Shown: piece by piece, positions 21,169-31,473 of the stretch
Layout of the letters: each line of letters opens with the position of its first letter
Position numbering within the stretch: the stretch's first letter is position 1
Source: Hyphomicrobiales bacterium
GTDB lineage: Bacteria > Pseudomonadota > Alphaproteobacteria > Rhizobiales > Rhizobiaceae
Length of the DNA: 64,000 bases
Direction: 5' to 3'
NCBI GenBank assembly: GCA_900469475.1
Contig: UBXG01000005.1
Location: 186,001-250,000, forward strand
Made by a program: the position numbers and the translations under genes
Notes under the pieces: generated by a model
What the model was told of the DNA's origin: nothing
What the model saw: only the letters and a program-made list of their open reading frames with translations
Database searches by the model: none

Positions 21169-22338
21169 CTAACCGTCAATATAATGGGGCACGAAGCGGG
21201 ACGTGTCACGGGTGATGGGGGTGTCATCCTCGCGAATGCCGATGCCCGCTGGCTGGCCGGCGACAACCCAGGAGCCGATGACAGTCCAATCGTCGCCGAA
21301 ACGGGGGAGCAAGTGCATGGCCTGCCGTATATATCCCTCTTCGCCGTAAGGTCCTTCGACCTGATATATGCCGGCACCGGCTTCGTAATTGACGAGCGTT
21401 ACATTCGCGCCTTCGCGCGATAGCAACGGCTTGCGGACATATCGCACGCCGAGATCGCCGATACGCGTATCGTCCTCGAAATAAGCGGGCAGAAGGTTTT
21501 CGTGGCCGGGGAACATATCCCATAGAACCGGTAGCAGTCCCTTGTTGGACAAGGTCAGTTTCCACAGCGGCTCAATGACACGCGTCGGGGTGAGCGGCAG
21601 ATGGCGGCCGAAAGGTTCGCGCACCATGTCTTCGAGGGGATAGAGCTTGAACAGGCAGTCGATGGGCTCATCCTGAAGGTCGATCAGCCGATGCTCATCG
21701 TCGACGCCGATATCCGGTATGGCGATGAGCTTCGCCTTGCAGCCGGCCTGAGCGGCGCAGTCGACAAGATAGTTCAACGTCACGAGGTCTTCTTCGGATT
21801 CCAGCATGCCGGCAAAGTGCATGTGCCCCGAAGGTGCCGCAAGAATACGTATGGCATCGATCAGTCGTTCGTGCACCGAATTGAACTGGTCTGCCGAGGA
21901 GGGGAGTTCGCCGCGCTGCTTCATATCTTCCAACCAGCGCCACTGAAAAACAGCACTTTCGAACAGACTGGTCGGTGTATCGGCATTGAATTCAAGAAGC
22001 TTTGCCGGACCGTTCCCGTCATAAGAAAGGTCGAAACGGCCGTAGAGGTCATGCTCGTGATTGCGCCAGGAACGCTGTACAGCATCATGATAGGCCGAGG
22101 GAATGGCCATCCGGCGCATCAATTCCTCGTCCGAGGCGATCCTTTCGACCGCCGCATAGCACATTTCCAGCAATTCGGCCGAGGGAGCCTCAAGCCTCGT
22201 TTCGATTTCCTCGAGAGTGAAAACATAGGCATGCCGCTCGTCCCAGTAGCGCTCACCATACATGGAATGGATGGTAAAGCCGCAGGCTTCGGCGTCGGCC
22301 TTCCAATCCGGCCGTTCGTTCATCACTACGCGTTTCAT
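21169..22338 (-). CDS. Glutathionylspermidine synthase-family protein (YgiC-like)
   Basis: This 389-residue ATP-grasp-type protein resembles the C-terminal synthetase domain of glutathionylspermidine synthase, as in E. coli YgiC (386 residues). Diagnostic segments are FDLSYDGNGPAKLLEFNADT, KLYPLEDMVREPFG, WKLTLSNKGLLPVLWDMFPG and VRKPLLSREGANVTL. True amide-bond activity has not been shown for the stand-alone proteins. The start at 22338 (MKRVVMNE) sits 11 nt after the DUF1190 gene, so the two form an operon like ygiB-ygiC. Its substrate may be an envelope or polyamine component; this is an inference. Confidence 0.85.
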   Translation of the reverse strand: MKRVVMNERPDWKADAEACGFTIHSMYGERYWDERHAYVFTLEEIETRLEAPSAELLEMCYAAVERIASDEELMRRMAIPSAYHDAVQRSWRNHEHDLYGRFDLSYDGNGPAKLLEFNADTPTSLFESAVFQWRWLEDMKQRGELPSSADQFNSVHERLIDAIRILAAPSGHMHFAGMLESEEDLVTLNYLVDCAAQAGCKAKLIAIPDIGVDDEHRLIDLQDEPIDCLFKLYPLEDMVREPFGRHLPLTPTRVIEPLWKLTLSNKGLLPVLWDMFPGHENLLPAYFEDDTRIGDLGVRYVRKPLLSREGANVTLVNYEAGAGIYQVEGPYGEEGYIRQAMHLLPRFGDDWTVIGSWVVAGQPAGIGIREDDTPITRDTSRFVPHYIDG

Positions 22339-22349
22339 TCGTTCACCCA

Positions 22350-22931
22350 TCAGCCCGAAAGATGGAAGCCACGAAAGCCCCAACCACCGCGTTCTACTGC
22401 TCCGCCTGAACGGCTCGCACGTTCGGAGGATTTTCCCCAAGAGCCACCGCTACCGCCGCCACCGGAAGAAGACGATTGTGTGTTGTCGTCTTTTCTTTCA
22501 GCATATTTCGTTTTTCCAAGCAGCATGCCATTGGCAAGGCTTCGTCCGGTCGCCGTTCGAAAGTCGGTACTCCCAAACGGCTGATATAGCGCCTTCGTAT
22601 CAAACGATCTGGCGGCGCTGCCGACGAGATAACCGGCCAGGAGGGGAATGAAGTGACCCATACCGGACTGATGCGTGCTTGTCGTTGGCTGACAATTGTT
22701 GACGCCATAGTCCTTTTCGCAGTTTGCGGCTGTTTCATAGGCAGGTGCATTCTGCTGGCGTTCCACTTCGGCCGAGGCAAAGCCAGATCGACATTCATCA
22801 GCGGAAAAGACTTTACCCGCAATGCAGGCATTGACGTCTTTGTAAATTTGAACCCTATCCTCCTTCTCGCCACAGCTCGTCAATGCCGCTGTTCCCATGA
22901 GCAGCAAAGACACACTCATCGATCGCTTCAT
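22350..22931 (-). CDS. DUF1190 lipoprotein (YgiB-like)
   Basis: This is a 193-residue lipoprotein. The signal peptide ends in a lipobox (LTSC, with Cys at about residue 20). The mature part has four more cysteines in its first half, a DUF1190 pattern (DVNACIAG, SADECRSGF), and a glycine/serine-rich tail of about 45 residues ending GGWGFRGFHLSG. The start at 22931 has an AGGGGG site. It is the first gene of a two-gene unit with the YgiC-like synthetase, a pairing found in many proteobacteria. The function is unknown, probably envelope-related. Confidence 0.82.
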   Translation of the reverse strand: MKRSMSVSLLLMGTAALTSCGEKEDRVQIYKDVNACIAGKVFSADECRSGFASAEVERQQNAPAYETAANCEKDYGVNNCQPTTSTHQSGMGHFIPLLAGYLVGSAARSFDTKALYQPFGSTDFRTATGRSLANGMLLGKTKYAERKDDNTQSSSSGGGGSGGSWGKSSERASRSGGAVERGGWGFRGFHLSG

Positions 22932-23233
22932 AAAACCCCCTGCGCGGTACGCGTTAAGGCCCCACATCGTTCAGGATCGCCTGACGGCATCGCGGTTGTC
23001 CGCTTATGTAAGAGATACAACGTGAAGAATGTGGGCGCGAAATCTGAGTTAGGTGCAAATCGTCCGCATTTAAAGAATGCGGACGCAAGTTAGGCCGATT
23101 TTTTTAAATCAATGGTTGTGACCGTAAAGAATATCTTTCCAACTTTCATAAGTCGCATTGACTCTATGTATTTGGAGGGAGCTGTCTTTGCCTCCGGTCC
23201 GCCCCGGCAGAAGCGGTGGTAATCCGGCAGCCA
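22932..23233. other. Intergenic region between ygiB-like and LytTR genes
   Basis: About 300 bp without a convincing gene. The promoter of the DUF1190/YgiC unit must lie in its first 100 bp on the minus strand. A T-rich stretch around 23098-23106 is consistent with the end of a transcript. Nothing else is recognisable. Confidence 0.4.
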
Positions 23234-24058
23234 TCAGCCGAAACGACGCCGAACGGCTTCCGCATAAGAGCGGCTGACTGGCATCTCCATTCCGTCGCGT
23301 GCGACGACGAAAAGCTTGCCGTTGTCGCGTTTGAGGCCGGCAACATGATCCGCCGCGACCCAGTGTGATCGATGGAGGCGGATACCCTCGGTATTGCCGA
23401 TTTCCATCAGGGCATCGCTGAAGCGCAGCAGGATGAGTTCACGGCCACGTGTCGTCACGACCTCCGTGTAGTGGTCGCGAACGGTAAGCCTTATCAGCGC
23501 TCCACGGTTTTCCGGCTTCAAACGCGAGAGAATCGGAGGTTGCGATATTCCGGGCCGAATCTCAGGTGCGGAGGCGGATATCGTCTTCGTTTCCGCGAGA
23601 TCTGTTCCTCCGGCTACGATCGCTATCTGCCGATGCATGGTCATATAGGAGAGAATGCAGAAGAGGGCGCAGAGGGGTATGGATCCGATGGACTGATGCA
23701 GGCTGTCGGCTACCGTCGGCCATATGCCGAAGAATGCGAAGTCGATGAGCGCGATGCCGAAGCCGATCGGCAATGCGGCGACGACTGAACCGATCATCAT
23801 CCTGGCGAACATGCTTGCTATTTGCCCGCGCAGCAGGATCTCGGCGACGATGGAGAAGACGATCGCGATCGACCACGCCATGGCGTGCAGCGCAAGCCAG
23901 TAGCCCAGTCTTGCTCCCGGCATCAGCCGGTCAAGAGTGCCGTACGGTCCGGTCAGGGCAAAGATCAGGACGATCGTGACGAAGGTCGCCCAGAAGCGCG
24001 GTGAACGCTGGATGACCTGCAATTCACGAAGCGTGGACTGCAGAAAGGTGTGATCCAC
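23234..24058 (-). CDS. Membrane-anchored LytTR DNA-binding regulator
   Basis: This is a 274-residue protein. About four hydrophobic helices occupy residues 20-145 (for example FWATFVTIVLIFALTGPYG and AWSIAIVFSIVAEILL). A LytTR DNA-binding domain then fills the C-terminal 95 residues, with RLTVRDHYTEVVTT, GIRLHRSHWVAADHVAGL and PVSRSYAEAVRRRFG characteristic. There is no receiver domain, so it is a one-component, membrane-sited regulator. It is divergent from the DUF2306 membrane protein with an 86-bp gap and may control it; the signal is unknown. Confidence 0.88.
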   Translation of the reverse strand: MDHTFLQSTLRELQVIQRSPRFWATFVTIVLIFALTGPYGTLDRLMPGARLGYWLALHAMAWSIAIVFSIVAEILLRGQIASMFARMMIGSVVAALPIGFGIALIDFAFFGIWPTVADSLHQSIGSIPLCALFCILSYMTMHRQIAIVAGGTDLAETKTISASAPEIRPGISQPPILSRLKPENRGALIRLTVRDHYTEVVTTRGRELILLRFSDALMEIGNTEGIRLHRSHWVAADHVAGLKRDNGKLFVVARDGMEMPVSRSYAEAVRRRFG

Positions 24059-24144
24059 GAAGATGTCTCGTTCTTTCGCGCAATTTCGGTTGAGAGAACG
24101 ACACTATCACGGAAAGGCTCGATAAACTCAACCGGATAGAAATC

Positions 24145-24636
24145 ATGACGTTCGAGCCGCTTCTTGATGCACCAATTGCGATCCAGATCCATGTCGCGGC
24201 GGTCGTCCCGGCCGCATTGCTGGGGGCCCATCTTCTCGCAAGGCCGAAGGGGACGCCGATACACCGGGTGCTCGGCAAGATATGGCTGGCTCTCATGGCC
24301 GTCACGGCGCTCTCGAGCTTCTTCATTCATCAGATCAACATGTTTTACGGCTTCAGCCCGATCCACCTGCTCTCCCTTTTCGTTCTCTTCGGTTGCTGGG
24401 GAGCGATTGCCAATGCCCGCAAACATGATATCGGCGCGCATAAACGCATCGTCAGAGGCCTTTACTTCGGTGGCATCGTGGGTGCCGGAGCTTTTACCTT
24501 TCTTCCGGGGCGGATCATGAGCAAGGTGGCCTTCGATGGCGATGAAATGGCGCCGTTTCTGGTGGCGGCGGGTATAGTCATCGCGCTTTTATGGCTGATG
24601 TCCAAAGAAATATGGCAGCGCCGCCGTTTAAGCTAA
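24145..24636 (+). CDS. DUF2306 membrane protein
   Basis: This 163-residue integral membrane protein has four predicted helices (AVVPAALLGAHLLA, KIWLALMAVTALSSFFI, LLSLFVLFGCWGAIA, GIVIALLWLM) and conserved histidines (IHVAAV, HRVLGK, HQIN, HKRIVRG). It matches the DUF2306 family, whose role is unknown; the histidines suggest possible haem or metal binding. The divergent LytTR gene is its likely regulator. Confidence 0.75.
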   Translation: MTFEPLLDAPIAIQIHVAAVVPAALLGAHLLARPKGTPIHRVLGKIWLALMAVTALSSFFIHQINMFYGFSPIHLLSLFVLFGCWGAIANARKHDIGAHKRIVRGLYFGGIVGAGAFTFLPGRIMSKVAFDGDEMAPFLVAAGIVIALLWLMSKEIWQRRRLS

Positions 24637-24729
24637 TGTTCTGTCGATAGCCAACTGGCTTTGTTACACTTCCTGGATATATAAATACCTCAAGGGACTT
24701 TGATTTTAGGCATCGCCAGGAGGTGCACT

Positions 24730-25650
24730 ATGGATTGGAAGGGGCGTCGGCAATCCGACAATATTGAGGACGAACGCGGCTCATCACCGATGAGCGGCGG
24801 CGGTGGCGGCGGCTTTCGATTTCCGGGTGGAGGGATTGGCGGCGGCGGTTTGAGCTTCCGCACCATTATCGTCCTTATCGTGATCTTCCTGATCCTGAGG
24901 GCCATGGGCGTCGATGTCATCGGCCTACTGCAGCAAAGCGGCATGCTGGAGGGTGGCGGCTCCGGATATCAGCAGAGCACTTCCAACAATAGTAGCGGCG
25001 GGCAGCCGGCCAATGACGAGATGAAGCAGTTCGTCGCGACCGTTCTTGCCGATACGGAGGACACCTGGACCGGCATCTTCAAATCGATGGGCCAGACCTA
25101 TACAGATCCGAAGCTCGTGCTGTTTTCCGGCAGCTTCCCTTCGGCTTGCGGTCAGGCTTCGGCGGCGACCGGCCCCTTCTATTGCCCGAGCGATCAGAAG
25201 GTCTATCTCGACATGGCCTTTTTCCAGCAGATGAAGGACCAGTTCGGTGCATCCGGCGATTTCGCGCAAGCCTATGTGATCGCACATGAGGTCGGCCACC
25301 ATGTCCAGGACCTGCTCGGAATCCTGCCGAAGTTCAACCAGGCCCGCCGCACCATGAGCGAAGTGGACGCCAACAAGATGTCGGTGCGCATCGAACTGCA
25401 GGCCGATTGCTTTGCCGGAATATGGGGCAAGTTCACGCAACAGAAGGGGATCCTGCAGGCCGGCGATCTCGAAGAGGCGCTGAACGCGGCGCAGCAGATT
25501 GGTGATGACACGCTACAGAAGCGCACGCAGGGCTATGTCGTTCCCGACAGCTTCAATCATGGCACTTCGGCGCAACGCATGAAGTGGTTCAAGCAGGGCT
25601 TCGATTCCGGCAAGCTCTCGGATTGCGATACGCTGAACAATCCAGTCTGA
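24730..25650 (+). CDS. ypfJ: Neutral zinc metallopeptidase, YpfJ/PF04228 family
   Basis: This 306-residue membrane-bound protein has a glycine-rich cytoplasmic N-terminus (GGGGGGFRFPGGGIGGGGL), one transmembrane helix (TIIVLIVIFLILRAMGV, about residues 45-62) and a periplasmic domain. The zinc site is in AYVIAHEVGHHVQDLLG, a HExxH motif, and the later ELQADCFAGIWG supplies the third ligand region. This is the YpfJ family, a proposed metallopeptidase of unknown substrate. The start at 24730 has AGGAGG close upstream. A strong hairpin terminator follows. Confidence 0.9.
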   Translation: MDWKGRRQSDNIEDERGSSPMSGGGGGGFRFPGGGIGGGGLSFRTIIVLIVIFLILRAMGVDVIGLLQQSGMLEGGGSGYQQSTSNNSSGGQPANDEMKQFVATVLADTEDTWTGIFKSMGQTYTDPKLVLFSGSFPSACGQASAATGPFYCPSDQKVYLDMAFFQQMKDQFGASGDFAQAYVIAHEVGHHVQDLLGILPKFNQARRTMSEVDANKMSVRIELQADCFAGIWGKFTQQKGILQAGDLEEALNAAQQIGDDTLQKRTQGYVVPDSFNHGTSAQRMKWFKQGFDSGKLSDCDTLNNPV

Positions 25651-25654
25651 TCTT

Positions 25655-25695
25655 GCTTGCCCGCTGCCGTGATGCCGGCGAGCGGGCAAGCCTTT
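25655..25695. terminator. Bidirectional terminator
   Basis: A perfect 11-bp stem (GCTTGCCCGCT / AGCGGGCAAGC, 25655-25665 with 25681-25691), followed by CTTT on the plus strand, separates two convergent genes. Confidence 0.75.
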
Positions 25696-25699
25696 CGGG

Positions 25700-26692
<993 letters not shown>

Positions 26693-26770
26693 CGTTACTC
26701 TCCTTGGTCGAAGGTGCGCCCTCTTTTCCAGAGGCCTCTGTGATGATGTTTTACTCCGCTGCTCTCTGTG

Positions 26771-26789
26771 CGATAATTCCGGTAAATCG
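26771..26789. promoter_or_regulatory. Candidate LysR box between AKR and its regulator
   Basis: CGAT-N11-ATCG is a T-N11-A dyad in the 123-bp divergent region. It is a standard position for a LysR protein to control both genes. Confidence 0.45.
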
Positions 26790-26815
26790 AAACAGGTCGT
26801 TTGGAATTTCGCACA

Positions 26816-27727
26816 ATGGATGACTTGCCACTGGCAGACCTGGTTGCCTTTACCGCTGTCGCCCGCGAGCGCAGCTTTCGCGAGGCAGCGCGCAAGCGCG
26901 GCGTTTCCGCCTCGTCATTAAGCGAAGCGGTTCGGCGGCTGGAGGAGCGGCTGACGGTCCGTCTGCTCAATCGCACGACCCGAAGCGTGACGCCGACGGA
27001 AGCTGGGGAGCGGCTGATGGAGCGGCTGACGCCCGCTATGAGCGAGATCTCTGTGGCGCTTGACGATATCAACAGCTTTCGTGACAGCGTCGGCGGGACT
27101 TTGCGGCTGAATGTGCCGATCGTCGCTGCCATGGTCGTCATGCCCGACATCATCAGCCGCTTTCTGAAGGAGTATCCGGCGATATCAGTCGAAATCGTCG
27201 CCGAGGACAGTTTCATCGATGTGGTGGCGGCCGGCTACGATGCCGGGATTCGCTATGACGAGCGGCTGGAAAAGGACATGATCGCCGTGCCCATCGGGCC
27301 TCGGCGACAGCATTATATCACCGCAGCGGCGCCGGCCTATCTAGCCGCAAGCGGTACGCCGCAACATCCGCGCGATATACTCGAGCATCGCTGCATTCGT
27401 CATCGCTTCCTGAGCGGATCGGTAGTGCCTTGGGAGTTCGAAAGGAACGGCGAGACGATCTTCATTACGCCGCCGATGGTGGTTGCGACGAATTCGATCG
27501 AGATAGAGCGCAGCGCTGCGGCGGCTGGATTGGGCATTATCAGGACATTCAAAGAGTTTCTTGCGCCGCAGATTGCGAGCGGAGAATTGGTGCCGATTTT
27601 GGAAGAATGGGACACGGCTTTTTCCGGCCCGTTTCTCTATTATGCCAGCAGACGCCATATGCCGGCACCGCTTAGAGCCTTCGTCGACTTTCTCAATCGA
27701 GAACAGCGGCGCGGTCGCGACAGATAG
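26816..27727 (+). CDS. LysR-family regulator
   Basis: This 303-residue regulator has an N-terminal winged helix (LVAFTAVARERSFREAARKRG, SASSLSEAVRRLEERLTVRL) and an effector domain of the CrgA/DmlR type (GTLRLNVPIVAAM, VAAGYDAGIRYDERL). The start at 26816 (MDDLPLAD) is an ATG; an upstream TTG adds five residues and is not needed. It is divergent from the aldo/keto reductase with a T-N11-A dyad between. Regulators of this subgroup often act on oxidoreductases for aldehydes or xenobiotics. Confidence 0.9.
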   Translation: MDDLPLADLVAFTAVARERSFREAARKRGVSASSLSEAVRRLEERLTVRLLNRTTRSVTPTEAGERLMERLTPAMSEISVALDDINSFRDSVGGTLRLNVPIVAAMVVMPDIISRFLKEYPAISVEIVAEDSFIDVVAAGYDAGIRYDERLEKDMIAVPIGPRRQHYITAAAPAYLAASGTPQHPRDILEHRCIRHRFLSGSVVPWEFERNGETIFITPPMVVATNSIEIERSAAAAGLGIIRTFKEFLAPQIASGELVPILEEWDTAFSGPFLYYASRRHMPAPLRAFVDFLNREQRRGRDR

Positions 27728-27887
27728 TCGCTTTTGTGCCAAGGATCAAAAAAAGCGTTCGATAAATCAATAGGATTGAAGCGTTCACGTATTGTTTCCG
27801 CCAAAATCTTTATGTATGGGGAACGCACCGGTTTTTCGTTCACGTTCTGTCTCTTTCATCGAGGCGGAGCCGCCAGAAGGCATCTCC

Positions 27888-29144
27888 ATGATCGATCAGA
27901 AATTCGCCCGTCGAGGCCTGTTCCTCGTCTTCTTTATCCTCTTCCTCGACGTCATCGGTATCGCGATCATCATGCCGGTGATGCCGAAATATCTTGAGGA
28001 GTTGACGGGTGCCTCGGTCAGCACGGCAGCGACCGAGGGCGGCTGGCTGTTGCTGGCCTATGCCGGCATGCAGTTTCTGTTTTCACCCTTGATCGGCAAT
28101 CTGAGCGATCGCTATGGCCGTCGGCCGCTGCTATTGGCCTCCGTGCTGACCTTCGCGATCGACAATTTCATCTGTGCGATTGCCGGCTCGTACTGGATGC
28201 TGTTTGTCGGCCGCATCCTCGCCGGCATCAGCGGCGCAAGTTTCTCGACCTGCTCCGCCTATATCGCCGATATCAGCAATGACGAGAACCGCGCGAAGAA
28301 TTTCGGCCTGATCGGCATGGCTTTCGGTGTCGGCTTCGTGCTTGGCCCCGTCATCGGGGGCTTTCTGGGCGAGTTCGGTCCCCGCGTGCCCTTTTATGGC
28401 GCGGCGGCTCTCGCGTTCCTGAATTTCGTCGGCGCCTATTTCCTGCTGCCGGAAACGCTCGACGCCAAACACCGCCGGCCCTTCGAGATCACGCGCGCCA
28501 ATCCGTTCGGCGCGCTGAAGCACATGCGCCGCTACCAAGGTATCGGCTGGGTCTGTGTCGTGATGTTCCTGAACTGGCTGGCGCATGGCGTTTACCCGGC
28601 GGTCTGGGCTTTCGTCACCTCCTATCGCTATGACTGGAGCGAGGGGCAGATCGGCTTCTCGCTCGCTGTCTATGGGATAGGTGCCGCCGTCGCCATGGGT
28701 CTCGTATTGCCACGGCTGGTGCCTGTGCTCGGCGAGTGGAAGACCGCAGTGCTCGGAATGGTGTTTTCCGGTCTCGGCCTGATCGGCTACGCCTTTTCAT
28801 GGCAAGGTTGGATGGTTTACGCAGTTATCGTCCTGACTGTCATTGAAAATGTCGCGGACGCGCCGCTTCGTTCCATTGCAGCCAGCAAGGTTCCGCCTTC
28901 CGCACAAGGCGAATTGCAGGGAGTGCTCGGCAGCCTGACGAGTATAACCGCCATCATTGGGCCGGTGCTGTTTCCGTATCTGTTCCAGTATTATACCGCG
29001 CCAACCGCACCCGTCGTTTTTGCTGGTGCGCCCTTCATCATGAGCGCAATCCTGGTGGTAGCCGGCCTTGTCGTGCTCGTGGCGAAGGTCCGCAAGACCG
29101 AGCCGAAAGCGGTATCCCAATCGCAGGCGGGCGAAGCGGCCTAA
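27888..29144 (+). CDS. TCR/Tet-type MFS drug exporter
   Basis: This 418-residue inner-membrane protein has 12 predicted helices and is of the TetA/TCR subgroup of the major facilitator superfamily. Motif A between helices 2 and 3 is intact ([14 protein letters not shown]), as is the motif C glycine/proline run ([21 protein letters not shown]) in helix 5. The start at 27888 ([10 protein letters not shown]) is preceded by AGAAGG. A resistance role is possible, but chromosomal members often have other substrates, and no TetR gene lies adjacent. Confidence 0.88.
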   Translation: MIDQKFARRGLFLVFFILFLDVIGIAIIMPVMPKYLEELTGASVSTAATEGGWLLLAYAGMQFLFSPLIGNLSDRYGRRPLLLASVLTFAIDNFICAIAGSYWMLFVGRILAGISGASFSTCSAYIADISNDENRAKNFGLIGMAFGVGFVLGPVIGGFLGEFGPRVPFYGAAALAFLNFVGAYFLLPETLDAKHRRPFEITRANPFGALKHMRRYQGIGWVCVVMFLNWLAHGVYPAVWAFVTSYRYDWSEGQIGFSLAVYGIGAAVAMGLVLPRLVPVLGEWKTAVLGMVFSGLGLIGYAFSWQGWMVYAVIVLTVIENVADAPLRSIAASKVPPSAQGELQGVLGSLTSITAIIGPVLFPYLFQYYTAPTAPVVFAGAPFIMSAILVVAGLVVLVAKVRKTEPKAVSQSQAGEAA

Positions 29145-29165
29145 AATATCATCAGATATTTTGAT
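29143..29165 (+). terminator. AT-rich hairpin after the MFS gene
   Basis: AAAATATC-ATCA-GATATTTT is a perfect 8-bp stem beginning in the stop codon at 29142-29144. It is AT-rich and lacks a long T tract, so it is a weak terminator candidate. Confidence 0.4.
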
Positions 29166-29292
29166 GTTCTGATGAATTCTTTAGCATTATCGACTTGTCT
29201 GCTGGCTTTTTAACCTAGGTTGCGTTAATGCGGCAGGCTCGCGCACCCTTGGGTAGGACGGTTTGCGCGACTCTAAAGATCGAGTCTTCGCT

Positions 29293-30693
29293 ATGGATAT
29301 GCCGGCACCTGTGCGCCCTTACGCGCATGACAATGATAATTCGTGGTCTGCACATGTGCGCGCAACGCTTGCGCTGGGCATTCCGCTGATCGGTGCGCAA
29401 TTGGCGCAGCTCGGGATTAACACCACTGACGTCATGATCGTGGGCCGGCTCGGTGCCGAACAACTGGCTGCAATGGTGCTTTCCGCGCAGTTTCTGTTCA
29501 CGATCCTGGTTTTCGGTTCGGGTTTTTCCATCGCAGTCATGCCGCTGGTGGCGCAAGCCTATGGCAGAGGCGACGCTACCTCGGTGCGCCGTGCGCTGCG
29601 CATGGGCCTCTGGGTCGTAACGGCCTATTGGCTGTTGGCGCAGCCGGCTTTCTTCTATTCCGAGGAGATTTTGCTTGCGGCGGGGCAGAAGCCCGATGTC
29701 GCGAAATTGGCGAGCGGCTATATCGACATCGGCCACTTCGCCGTCTTGCCGGGGCTGCTCTACAATGTCATCCGGGCGCTGGTGAGCGCCATCGGCCGCG
29801 CCGGCATTATCCTCAAAGTGACTATCGCCATGTTGGTGATGAATGCCGTGCTTGCCTATATCCTGGTGCTCGGCCATTTCGGCCTGCCGGCGATGGGCCT
29901 GCATGGTGCGGCCATTGTCTCGGTCGCCGTGCAGACCGCCGGTTTGCTGTTCATCGTTGGTTACGTGCAAGCCCACCAGGAAACGCGGCGCTACGAGATC
30001 TTTGTGCGATTCTGGCGGCCCGACTGGCATGCTTTATGGGATGTCATCCGGCTTGGTTTCCCAATCGGCGTAACGGTTCTGGCTGAGGTCAGCCTATTCA
30101 CGGCAGCATCGCTGCTGATGGGCCAGATCGGCACCGTCGAGCTTGCTGCGCATGGCATCGCTTTGCAGTGGGCGTCCATCGCCTTCATGATTCCGCTGGG
30201 TCTCAGCCAGGCGGCGACCGTGCGCGTCGGCGTCGCCCACGGGCAGGGCGATCATTTCGGCCTGAAGCGCGCCGCCATCGTCGCGCTCATCCTTTCGAGC
30301 TGCATCGCGCTTTGCGGCAGCATACTGTTTGCGACTATACCCTCCTGGCTTGCAAGCTGGTTCCTTGACGTTCATTCGGCCGAGGCGCCTGAGGTCCTTG
30401 CCTTTGCCGCCCCGCTGATCGTCGTGGCCGGCTTCTTCCAGCTTGTCGATGGGCTGCAGGCGATTGCGAGCGGTCTGCTGCGTGGACTGAAGGATGCGCG
30501 TGTGCCGATGATCCTGGCGCTGATCGCTTATTGGCCTATCGGCTTCTTCCTCGCCTGGTTGCTGGCGTTTCCGCTGAATTTCGGCGGTATCGGCATCTGG
30601 TTCGGATTCCTGCTCGGCCTTGCCTCCGCAGCGGCGATGCTTTGCGCGCGCTTCTACATTCTCGTGCGGACGGAGAAGGCTGCCTCCGCTTGA
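29293..30693 (+). CDS. MATE-family efflux transporter
   Basis: This 466-residue inner-membrane protein has twelve helices in two MATE domains, exchanging cationic drugs or metabolites for Na+ or H+. The first half includes LGINTTDVMIVGRLGAEQLA and the second GTVELAAHGIALQWASIAFM, the repeated signature of NorM-like proteins. The start at 29293 is an ATG without an obvious ribosome binding site; an upstream TTG at 29263 or the ATG at 29299 are alternatives. It follows the TCR/Tet gene by about 150 bp on the same strand, so two exporters sit together. Confidence 0.9.
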   Translation: MDMPAPVRPYAHDNDNSWSAHVRATLALGIPLIGAQLAQLGINTTDVMIVGRLGAEQLAAMVLSAQFLFTILVFGSGFSIAVMPLVAQAYGRGDATSVRRALRMGLWVVTAYWLLAQPAFFYSEEILLAAGQKPDVAKLASGYIDIGHFAVLPGLLYNVIRALVSAIGRAGIILKVTIAMLVMNAVLAYILVLGHFGLPAMGLHGAAIVSVAVQTAGLLFIVGYVQAHQETRRYEIFVRFWRPDWHALWDVIRLGFPIGVTVLAEVSLFTAASLLMGQIGTVELAAHGIALQWASIAFMIPLGLSQAATVRVGVAHGQGDHFGLKRAAIVALILSSCIALCGSILFATIPSWLASWFLDVHSAEAPEVLAFAAPLIVVAGFFQLVDGLQAIASGLLRGLKDARVPMILALIAYWPIGFFLAWLLAFPLNFGGIGIWFGFLLGLASAAAMLCARFYILVRTEKAASA

Positions 30694-30785
30694 TAGCGAG
30701 AGTCATCCCCGTCCTGCGAGACTACTGACAAAAATTGACAGCATGATCGTCTATATCTGTCTCATACCAGAGACGGGAGACGACC

Positions 30786-31358
30786 ATGAATTTCAAGGCA
30801 AGCAATCCTAGTGATGCCGCGCTTTTCCCGCGGGACGATCAGATCAATCGGGGGGCGGCCGTACGCCTCCTGCCACACGCCAACACCTCGTCCCGGCGTC
30901 CGGAGCCGGAGCAGAAGTCCTACTGGTTGGCCGTGGCCAGTGCCGAGCATGTACGCATTGGGCGCGAACATGGCTTCATGCAGGTGAACCACGGCAAGCG
31001 AGCCCCCTTGAAGCGTATCAAGCCGGGCGATGGCATCGTCTACTACTCCCCTTCAGTGAAGATGGGCGAGAGGGACGGCTTTCAGAGCTTCACCGCCATC
31101 GGTTTTGTCCGTGAGGGTGAGCCCTACCTGGCCGAGATGGGTTGCGGAAAAGCCTATCGCAAGGATGTGGACTGGCTTGATGCGCCCGAACAGCCGCTCC
31201 GTCCTCTCCTGGGCTGGCTTGATTTCACCCAGGACAAGAATTGGGGCTACAAGCTGAGATTCGGTCTCGTTGAATTCGGGCAGTCGGATTTCGAGTTCCT
31301 CGAAGAAATCCTGATGAGCGAGCTCGAAGTGGTCAAGCAGCGCCGCCTGCAAGCCTGA
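30786..31358 (+). CDS. EVE-domain protein
   Basis: This is a 190-residue protein. A PUA-like EVE domain fills residues about 44-185: [44 protein letters not shown] and [18 protein letters not shown] are typical. EVE/YTH-type domains bind modified bases in RNA or DNA. A 43-residue, poorly structured N-terminal extension precedes the domain. The start has a GGGAGA site. Such proteins occur both as housekeeping RNA-binding proteins and fused to restriction-type nucleases; here no nuclease or defence gene is near. Confidence 0.85.
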   Translation: MNFKASNPSDAALFPRDDQINRGAAVRLLPHANTSSRRPEPEQKSYWLAVASAEHVRIGREHGFMQVNHGKRAPLKRIKPGDGIVYYSPSVKMGERDGFQSFTAIGFVREGEPYLAEMGCGKAYRKDVDWLDAPEQPLRPLLGWLDFTQDKNWGYKLRFGLVEFGQSDFEFLEEILMSELEVVKQRRLQA

Positions 31359-31413
31359 GCTTCGGCAAGCATGAACATATGTGCCGAGAGACCTCCCAAG
31401 TTGACGCACAAAA

Positions 31414-31450
31414 AGAAAGCCTCGGATTGGCACCAATCCGAGGCTTTCTC
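31414..31450. terminator. Strong bidirectional terminator
   Basis: A perfect 16-bp stem (GAAAGCCTCGGATTGG / CCAATCCGAGGCTTTC) with a minimal loop lies between the convergent EVE and carA genes. On the plus strand it is preceded by an A run and followed by T. Confidence 0.85.
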
Positions 31451-31473
31451 ATGCGATTAGATAGTCGGCTTTA

